Below are positions 20,195-27,639 of a stretch of DNA of 27,639 bases, piece by piece. Under the pieces are notes generated by a model, which was not told where the DNA came from, made no database searches, and worked only from the letters and a program-made list of their open reading frames with translations. The stretch is from Chara braunii (taxonomy: Eukaryota > Streptophyta > Charophyceae > Charales > Characeae). How positions within the stretch are numbered: position 1 is the first letter of the stretch; each line of letters begins with the position of its first letter. The position numbers and the translations under genes were made by a program. The stretch spans positions 142,917 through 170,555 of the forward strand of contig BFEA01000986.1 of the NCBI GenBank assembly GCA_003427395.1. The letters are read 5' to 3'.

Positions 20195-21500
20195 TGTCGT
20201 GCGCATCGGTCCGGCACCGCACGGGGCAGCGCGGGACCCTTCCGGCCGCGTCACGCAGGAGTTGGTCTTAATCCTCGTCGCGATATATACATGGAGCTTC
20301 CGCAAGTCGCTCTAGCCGAGTGCGCCAGCCATACCTCTCGCGAGCCCCTACGACAGGATAGGGCCTACGTGAGGCACGACTTACCTCCACCTTACGGGAG
20401 TTGTCACCTCCCTTCGGTGGGCGTATCCCCGCCGAGCTACCAGTCCACAGTACGAAAGCTGATCAGTTGCAATCGCAGAGGTGGACCAGCCGAGGGCGTT
20501 TCTCGTTCGCTGTAGCATAGGGGGTACGCGCTGTATTACGCCTCTATCGGACCCGCACGTGAACCGACAACTTGGGGGCCTGAGGTCCCAAGCACGACTC
20601 GTCGTCGGTCGACTTGGACGCATCCCACACGCCACGCGCACACCATTATAAAGAACATAAAAATAAACACACACACACACGACACTGAACAAACCACACG
20701 ACAACACTCCTAGTCTTTTAGTAGCTATCCCATAACTTTCCTATGCGGAAATCGGTTAGGCGTCGCGCGCGAGACTTAGTATAAAACCGCGCGGACGCAG
20801 GGCTAACTTATATCGACTCGCAATGCAAGCGTACGCAAGCGGTCGCGATGATGGCGTACTATGTAGTACCCATACTCAAGCGATCCTCGTTAATTTCGAG
20901 GGTCGTGTTCGACACTCAAGTGTTGGCTGACACGCGCCTTGATGGATTGATCTCTCGACGTTGGACAACCGCCAAGTGCGGTTGAGAACCACACCCTCTT
21001 CTGCACCCTACAGAGAGTGGGTGGTACACAGGTTCATACCTGTGGTGGCAATCGTCTCTTATCGCCCTGGAGACCAGCTCCATCATCTAGGGCCTGAAGA
21101 GAAGTCAAAGGGTTTGACTTTGACGACTGCCACGGACTACAACGTCCAACTATAAAAACTCTAAAAAGCAAAGGGTAAAAAAGGATCTCCCTTTTCTCTC
21201 AAAACATAATTTGTCTAACCCTTATGCACGATCACAGTAAGCCGCGTGAATGCCCAAGGCCCATATAAATATATATAAGGGTTATTTATATAGGACGATC
21301 ACTTCTCACAGTCACAGTAGAACTCCTCTCAGTCATATATATATGCATGTGAGCACAGACGATCAAATCCAAAGTCCGAATCGCCAAAACATACCTGCAA
21401 TCACATCAAAGATCCAACCAAAAAGTCCATGCACTACACGGGGCCAACTTCAACCATTCTCTGTGCTCACACCCCTTGCTTTAGCCATACAAATCTCAAC
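20195..21500 (-). mobile_element. Probable LTR region of the tRNA-Asp-primed element (right edge unknown)
   Basis: The minus strand ends ...CACGACA at 20195 next to the primer site. A minus-strand TATA-like sequence (CTATATAAATAAC, 21281-21293) lies 1.1 kb upstream and could be its promoter. Plus-strand TATAAAA sequences at about 20780 and 21152 are alternatives in the other direction. The block is GC-rich from about 20140 to 21130. No second LTR and no coding region of this element were recognised, so the length is uncertain. Confidence 0.35.
20856..21120. repeat. Cluster of short perfect hairpins (GC-rich centre)
   Basis: Perfect inverted repeats: GTACT/AGTAC (20856-20869), CCTCG/CGAGG (20885-20901), CAACCGC/GCGGTTG (20966-20984), CACAGGT/ACCTGTG (21027-21044) and AAGTCAAA/TTTGACTT (21102-21120). 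Loops are 3-7 bases. Chance would give well under one perfect 7-bp stem with such loops in this length. Confidence 0.75.
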
Positions 21501-21602
21501 CTTAGCGTACCCTTCCAGCAAATAAAATACTCAATATCTTTGTTAAATGACCATTCAATAAAGTCCGGGTAAAAACACAATGAAACAGATCAAACCACAG
21601 GG

Positions 21603-21774
21603 CTAAAGCCTTTAGGTTCAGTGGCAAGAGTGGATTGGAGTTGAATCGTAAACCGACGAATCGGCAACCGACCTGTTATCAGTGATAACAGAAGATGATC
21701 CTCGTAGGATCAAGCTGAATCTAGCCCAGATCCTGAATCAATCGATCACGAAGACCTGTAACACAAGACAGGTC
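21603..21774. repeat. Second cluster of short perfect hairpins
   Basis: CTAAA/TTTAG (21603-21615), CCGA/TCGG (21653-21664), CTGTTATCA/TGATAACAG (21673-21691, one-base centre), GATCCT/AGGATC (21697-21711) and GACCTGT/ACAGGTC (21753-21774). The three longest lie within about 100 bases. Confidence 0.78.
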
Positions 21775-21980
21775 AATCCCCAAGCTAAATCTATAAATCC
21801 ATGGAGAATAATCCCCATATCACGATCTCACCCAAACTCTTCCTAATTAACTAAACTTTAATCCACCTCTAAGCAAGTGCCCAAAACAAGGTAGACTAAT
21901 GGCAGAATCTCCCCTATTCAGAGTGGATCGCCAGAGTCACTATCTGTCAAGATATAGTCTATCTCCTTTAAACAAAGAAA

Positions 21981-22510
21981 ATTTCAGCAGCGCTTCCCGT
22001 AGGAAAAGTGCCTTCCTGAATATCAACCCGAATATGAAAACAGAAATAGCCTTCAACCTTCCAAATTCAAATTTTGTCTAACTCCCTGGATAAGCAAAAA
22101 TTTGGGCAGCACACCCTTTAGAAAATGAGACTTTCCAGATTTTTACTAAGCCATATATAAAATTTAGACAAGCTAACTTTGAAAAGCCAAAATTTGACTA
22201 ACTCATTGGATTTGCAGAAATTTCGGCAGCGCTTCCCGTAGAGAAAGTGCATTCCCAGATTTATAGAAAACTAAGTTCAGAAAAATGACTCTTCAAGGCC
22301 TAATTTTGTTTAACTCCTTGAATCAACAAAAAATTGGGCAGCACTCCCTTTAGAAAAGGAGGCTTTCCAAATTTTTACTAAGCCAAAAAGTCAAAAGAAC
22401 TGGACCCTGAAAAAAACAAAATCTGACTAACTCCTTGGTTTTGTAGAAATTTCGGCAGCGCTTCCCGTAGAGGAAGTGGCTTACCAAGATTTATGCAAGA
22501 CCAAGTATAA
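21981..22510. repeat. Alternating A/B higher-order tandem repeat
   Basis: Half-units of about 118 bp alternate. Type A has ATTT(C/A)GGCAGCGCTTCCCGTAG, at 21981 (variant), 22220 and 22449. Type B has ATT(T)GGGCAGCACACCCTTTAG or a close variant, at 22100 and 22332. Both are followed by similar AT-rich sequence with ACTAACTC(C)TTGG-like blocks. The pattern is A-B-A-B-A with a period near 237 bp. Confidence 0.85.
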
Positions 22511-22790
22511 TAAAAAATCCCAGAAAATGCAGAACTTGATCTAAGTAAAAAAAAACTTAGCTCAGAAAATGCAGGAATTGAAACTAACTCCTATGGCTCT
22601 AGCACGTGGCGAGCAACTAAAGCAACTACCTATCAAACTGAAACTCGGACTAAGTAGTAGCCTCACTCAGTCACATGCAGGTCAAACCACAAGGTAAGTA
22701 CTCTCACCATCCAGAGTAAACTTAACAAACAATAGTTCATAGTCTTTCAATGATTTATCCCCTTATACCCAACTTACATAGGACATAAAG
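22511..22790. other. Spacer without recognised content
   Basis: AT-rich sequence between the A/B repeat and the first right-arm hairpin. No reading frame, repeat or regulatory site stood out. Confidence 0.5.
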
Positions 22791-23590
22791 TCGGGCCACT
22801 CAAACTTATGGGACATGCCTGACCCAGCCATCGAGCATACACAGAACAGAGGGCACAACTACTTCTCTCTTCTTTAGTCATATGACTAGGTCATTCTAGT
22901 CGCCCTGAACTGTTTAATAGCCAGGTTGTATATATGTCTCTGAACTTAATCTTCAAAACGGGCGTAGGACTTAGCCATTCGTCTTAGAAACAATGCTCAG
23001 CCGGCCCAAGTTACCCTTAGTTATACTCTTAATTATACTCTCTTCAATTTGTGATAAGCTATAGTCAGACTACCTAAACTTATAGAATAGTCTGACTAGC
23101 CTGTTCTTAAATAAGATAGTAATAAAGTATAGCCAAATTATAACCTTTGGGTTCCAACATGTGCGAGGCATTGGGCCAGACTACCTAAACTTACAGAATA
23201 GTCCGACTCTCTGCCTGGTTCGTTCTTCTCTGATCCAATCTGTGCGTGGCATGGAGTCGAAGCCACCCACACTTATGGAATAGCTTGACTTTCTGCCAAA
23301 GTTACTCCCTCAGAATAAAAGCAGGAAGAGGCTGAACCACCTAAACTTATAAAATGGTTCAGACCTCCTCGTTAATAACCAAAGAAACTGAGAAAACCCA
23401 AGTAAACAAGGCAACCAAGCCACCTGAACTTACAAAATGTGCTTGGCTCCTGAAAAGTCAATCACAGTCAACCCTCACAAGTCAGAGCAACCAGGCCACC
23501 TAAACTTATAGAATGGCCTGACTCTCCATGCAATTCCAAAATAAACATAGCACTGGCATTCCCAAACTTATGGAACTGGCCCAGCCTTTG
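22791..23590 (-). repeat. Hairpin array, right arm (eight units)
   Basis: Eight units contain the core CCTAAACTTATAGAA or a close variant. The best stems are TAGTCAGACTA/TAGTCTGACTA (23062-23098, 11 bp), CTGAACCA/TGGTTCAG (23332-23362), CAGGCCA/TGGCCTG (23492-23520) and CCAAGC/GCTTGG (23415-23446). CAGACTA/TAGTCCG (23177-23205) has one mismatch. Weaker units are at 22791-22823, 23256-23289 and about 23551-23585. Loops in the best units are 15 bases. Spacing in the inner part (62, 76, 83) mirrors the left array. Confidence 0.87.
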
Positions 23591-25199
23591 GTTGACCCTG
23601 TCAAACACATGCAATACTGCCTTCCTCCCACCTTTCCCCCAGATGCAATCCCACAATCTACTTTCAGTCAAACAAAAAAAACTGAAACTGACATTACACA
23701 CACATTCCTTTACTTAATCTGGTTTAATCCTGAAAGTCAAACTGAAAGGTCAAAGTAGGGGTGCATGCAATATACTCGGTCAAAACGCAACAGGGAATAC
23801 AGATAGGGGTTATACTGGTTTATAGAAAGAAAGCAATGGTTACCTTTCAATTCCCTGCCTCCAGAACTCCTCATGAGTTCCGGCAGAGCTCCCGCAATCG
23901 GTGGGCCGACTCCCCACAGAGTTTTGCTGTGGTCCTACGGGTTGCAATCCCGCCTGCCGCCTTCCTCTCGTAACCAAGGACTAGACCGAGAGTAAGAAGG
24001 GATAGGAGGAGAAAGATTAAGTCCCTCAGATACAAGAGAGGTGCCCTTAGACTCACGGGAGAGGGCCTTGTTATCTTGTTTCGCCTGAGGGCCCCGCAAT
24101 GGTGGTCAGGAAAGTACGTTGCGGCTTGGTCAACTAAAGTCAACTCTTCGGCCGCTGACTCCTTGATGACCCCTCTCAATTTTGTATCGATGCCCCTCCA
24201 CCTTCCAAAGGACCCGACCGCTCCCCTGAGATCGCGACCCCTAGTGTGTTAGCTATGGGTGAGCCGCAACCGCGGGCCCCGCCTGCAACCACCTTGTGCA
24301 GTAAGGCGAACACCATGTCAGCCAGTACGCAAGCATGCCCTCGCTGTGTCACCCGGATACACAATAACACTTATTTGAGTGAACGCAACCTTGACATTAA
24401 TAGCAGCGGCAACCTGGACTTGGCGGTAACAGCGCAGCAGCCATTCAAGGAACGCGGCAGCCTGCCCTGAGGGAGACCCCGCAGCTCCACAAGCTTACGT
24501 AGCAGAACTGCTCGGATCGGCAATAACACGGTCCTTCCGCAAACAAAACAAGTGTTGCACTTTGGTGGTCATATGTCATTAAAACAACGTGTATAACTAA
24601 GCCGCATTGTTTAACAGCGCTGTCTAACCACCTTCAGAGCACCCGCCACCCTCACCCAGTCTATCCGTCATCTGCCATGCTCTCGATTTGATAGTCCCTG
24701 TTGCAATCGATCCCGAGTATAGATTTAGCTTAGGCCCGTATTTCGGCAGTCCACGAAAATACCAACTCCGCTGTCGATCGTGGCTGCTTGATGGTACGCT
24801 CACTACAGTCTCAGCCACTCACTTCCCCACCTAGCGAGCCAAGCCTCTGCTATTCCACTTGCACGTTGGCTCGTCGACCCGAATCCCAGAACTACAGGGC
24901 AGGTGAGCTTGTGGAAGGCGCACTAGCCCAGTATTCAGGTAGTCATAATCCCTCTCTCTCTCTCTCTCTCTAACAGCCTGTCCGAGTCTCGATTGACCCC
25001 TCCGTTAAAACACGGAAGCATACCCTGTCTTCCATCCATCCGCGCAGAGTTATGGGGAGCGATTACTTCATCAATAGGCCGAGCAAAATTTGGAACGAAT
25101 CTGTTCTTAAAACGTCGGAAGATACATTCCACATTTGAACAACGAACTGCTCCCCCGGGCGCAGCTCCTATTCATCACATCTCAAAAATTGTATTCTAA

Positions 25200-25700
25200 T
25201 AGCAAAAACTAACCTTATAAATCAACTCGCAGTTACTAAAAACGCCTATTTAGCATCTTTGCCCGCCAGGTTTCGTCCGGGACTGAGCGGGATACGCATT
25301 TTTCGCTTCTCTTCTTCCTCGCTCCCGCCAGTTTTTCCACGCACGGCTTTCTTTACTAATCTCTCTTTCTACTAACTCTTACCTAAAACTAACTTCATAT
25401 TCTAATTCGCAGCCACCCAAAACCCCCATTTTGTACCTTTCCCCGCTCGATTTCGTAAGGGATCGAGCGAGATATTGCTCTCCCTTCTTCTCCCTCCGAC
25501 ACTCCACCATAGCCACCGCGCAGCCCGTTCCTGTACTAGCTTCTTCCACACTCTCTTACTCCTCTTTCCGAGTCCAGCATCGTGGTCGCCCCACCCAAGA
25601 ACCCATGTTTTGCCCTTTTCCCCACTCGATTTCATCAAGAAATGAGCGGGGCACACATTTTCAGCTTCTATCTCCTATTGCCATCCCCAACTCTACATTC
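25200..25700. repeat. Tandem repeat of about 180 bp with a hairpin in each unit
   Basis: AAAACTAAC...TTCGCAG...AC at about 25204 recurs exactly 180 bases on at 25384, and a third unit begins near 25580. Each contains a folded block. Unit 1 CCCGCCAG with CTG(A)GCGGG (25262-25291); unit 2 CGCTCGAT with ATCGAGCG (25444-25469); unit 3 CCC.CTC.ATTT with AAATGAG.GGG (25621-25650). The blocks are followed by TTCTC-rich sequence. Confidence 0.8.
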
Positions 25701-26138
25701 GAATCCACCTGGTGCAGGCCCATGTCCAGGTTCACTCCCCGTTTCACTCATCTTGTCACTGCCGCGACCCCCCTCGTATAGTCTCTTCCCCCCGCCCCAG
25801 CTGCGCTTCACACCGATGGGCGTCCGACCCGCTCCCCCTCTCCTCTACGCTCACTATTTCAGACGCTCCCGTTTTTCCTTCCCTCTCTACCTCGTCCCTT
25901 CCGATGCTAGCGCAACTCTTCTATAGCGGCCGATCCCACAGACAGTCGGGTAGCGCTCAGAGCAGCCCCGACTGTCTCAAGGGAAACTCCGACAAAAAAG
26001 CCAGCTATTAGATGGTTTGAGTCGCCTTTCACCCCTATACCACCTTCCGACGACCGACCCGCAAGCAACAGCAGCGCAGCAGCCTTCCCCCAAACTCCCT
26101 TTGGCCCGCTACGTCTTTCGGGGCCCCAACGGGCATAC

Positions 26139-26321
26139 TCACACCCACGTCTTCCGCCGCAAATTGGGGGATCGAGGCGCGGCCCTGTTGCTTTTGCCTA
26201 AAGCGTGGGCCCGGGGGAATCGGCCCTGGTATAGATCTTGGTGGTAGTAGCAAATGTTCAAATAAGAAGGTTGACAGGAAGTCCCGTGTGACCGGTCATG
26301 GTGCCACTGCCTTATGCCCAC
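26139..26321 (-). pseudogene. Zinc-knuckle-like coding fragment in right arm
   Basis: A 60-codon frame contains NICYYHQDLYQGRF, the mirror of the fragment at 15641-15961. The second Cys of the putative knuckle is replaced by His. It is too short and decayed to be a gene. Confidence 0.3.
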
Positions 26322-27229
26322 TGTTGTCGTCTCCTCAGTCGTAGCGGGCGGTCTCTCGGCCTCTCGAGCTCATTACTGCGAAGCGAGACTGCGAAGGTGT
26401 CGAACTGGCCAGCCATTTTGGCTCTGCCCCCAAATCCAATAGGTGATCCATACGTAGCGGTAGTGCGGCGGCTCCCTCACCGCCCTGGCGCTTCCCTTTG
26501 CTGCTCTAGCCTTACTGCACAGCCTCAGCGCCTGCCACCGCCTACCTCTCTCGCCACCGGCTAGTCCCTCGCTTCCCTTACTCAGCCCGTCAGCGCCTCG
26601 GTGTGGCAGTCCTTGCCACTGCACCAGCCGGTCTGAGGGAGATTTCAGAGAGGATCCGCCTTTAGGTAGTAGGGTCAGGGGCACGGCTTGTGGCAAGCCT
26701 GGAGCGTGGGCCTAGGCGATACGGCCCCAATGCAGATCTTTTGGTATTACCAGGATACGTAAGTGAGGAGTCCCGCGGGAGTACTCACACCCAACCCCTC
26801 TACTCAAGTTTCTTTCCGGCCCGTGGACCAATCACTCGGCTTCCCGTATGCATGCTAAACTCAGTTCGCGTTTTCCAAGATGGTCGGCCATAGAGAAATC
26901 TCACCAACGTTCGGAATATGCGGGAACTCAGGCCGGCCCGCCAAAAAGAGGCTCGTGCTCAAGATCCTCGGCCGTTGTGACGGTCCTTAAGCCCTCTTGG
27001 CGAAAGTTGGATGTCGTAACCACTATCGCTAAGCCCAAGTCTAGGTTTTGGCTCTGACGGACATCTACATAAACCGATACGACACGACGCGCAGACCTAT
27101 CGAATCACTTTCAGAACCACCCTGTTGTCGATATCGTCCTCCGCCCGTACACATGAGTCCCCGGTAAGTGCACCTATCAAACGACAAAAAATTATTTAGC
27201 CCTAGTTTAATCAAAAATAAAAAATTTGG

Positions 27230-27480
27230 TCGGCACCCACACCAGCTCCTCAATCATCAAAGATAAAAAGAATCACGCGCACCTTAAGTCTACGCGCCCA
27301 CACACTCTCTACTCTAATCAGCCATTCAGTCAACGTAAACCATAGACTCAGCCGCGCCTCGCGCGATATACTTAGTCTTTAAACCAAAACTATTTTCTAT
27401 CGCCTGCAAAAACCAGGGCGGATACCCTTGTGAGGGTATTCGCACCGGCACCGTCACTTGGCTGCTACTGTTGTGGGATG
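27230..27480 (-). pseudogene. Broken coding fragment at outer end of right arm
   Basis: The minus strand encodes PVRIPSQGYPPWFLQAIEN and SFGLKTKYIARE before breaking. In the frame matching the left copy it then reads VYVD, stop, MAD, stop, SRECVGA, stop. It is the mirror of 14600-14890 and shares its stops around SRECV. The protein is not recognised. Confidence 0.45.
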
Positions 27481-27533
27481 AGTGACCAGCGCTTGACTGG
27501 TACTACTGAAGGGTGAATTGATTAGGACTAGGA

Positions 27534-27639
27534 GCTCCTCTCTCTCTCCCTCTCCTTTCTCCCTCTATTGATCCTTCTCTTTCTCTCCCCCCCTCTCTCT
27601 CCTTCTCGCCCTCTTTCTTCCTCTCTCTCTCTCTCTCTC
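27534..27639. repeat. CT-rich microsatellite at the window edge
   Basis: Interrupted (CT)n with C and T runs to the last base; it continues beyond the window. Confidence 0.9.

Larger units (their letters stand above)
23230..27443 (-). repeat. Right copy of the long inverted repeat
   Basis: This is the reverse-complement partner of 14676-19112; the matched segments are listed there. It differs by extra internal duplications: a 180-bp tandem repeat (25200-25700) and a second copy near 26690-26790 of the zinc-knuckle-like segment at 26140-26260. Its hairpin array continues beyond the point where the left copy is cut off. Between about 24300 and 25200 I found no gene, only a CT microsatellite near 24950-24972. 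Confidence 0.78.

Noticed and set aside
19426-20515. Two long overlapping plus-strand frames (218 and 245 codons)
   Set aside because: No domain, biased composition (His, Thr, Pro, Ser), and they run across the tRNA-Asp primer site.
22791-23590. Hairpin array as CRISPR or integron-like cassette array
   Set aside because: Spacers are not uniform, the repeats diverge, no cas or integrase-cassette genes are present, and the setting is a plant nuclear genome.

Overview
This window looks like nuclear DNA of a large, repeat-rich plant-lineage (streptophyte) genome. The evidence is nested, decayed Ty3/gypsy LTR retrotransposons, primer-binding sites matching plant initiator tRNA-Met and tRNA-Asp, long microsatellites, and no prokaryotic gene organisation. 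The gag, RNase H and integrase style resembles, from memory only, retroelement proteins annotated in the charophyte Chara; this could not be checked. I see no host gene, rRNA, intact tRNA or CRISPR array.

Left third, about 1-7.5 kb, all on the minus strand. Reading right to left, a broken RNase H-integrase block (6996-5010) is followed by a polypurine tract (4923-4941), an apparent 1.78-kb LTR (3146-4922), a degenerate tRNA-iMet primer-binding site (3133-3143), a long leader, and a gag pseudogene running off the left edge. One LTR therefore seems shared by two tandem elements. A second primer-binding site and possible LTR (7053-7519) sit directly upstream of the RNase H block.

Middle, about 8.5-14.6 kb, plus strand. 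A decayed gag-protease-reverse transcriptase (8589-12268) stops just where RNase H should begin, the same point at which the minus-strand RNase H-integrase block begins. After the break come a tRNA-derived SINE-like sequence, a four-unit ~118-bp tandem repeat with poly-C tracts, an A-rich stretch and a 550-bp pyrimidine tract.

Right half, about 14.65-27.45 kb. Two old copies of one repeat lie in opposite orientation (left 14676-19112, right 27443 back to about 23230, extending to 22791), around a 4-kb centre. Their outer ends carry the same broken coding fragments with shared in-frame stops. The inner ends carry an array of hairpins in which a 15-nt loop core (CCTAAACTTATAGAA type) is conserved while the stem sequence changes from unit to unit and remains self-complementary; several differences between the two arms are compensatory. 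A 180-bp tandem repeat in the right arm shows a second hairpin family of the same kind. The centre adds a tRNA-Asp primer-binding site, two clusters of short perfect hairpins and an alternating A/B tandem repeat. This hairpin-rich inverted structure is the least ordinary part of the window. Whether it reflects selection on RNA or DNA structure, or template-switch correction of quasi-palindromes, cannot be decided from one copy.
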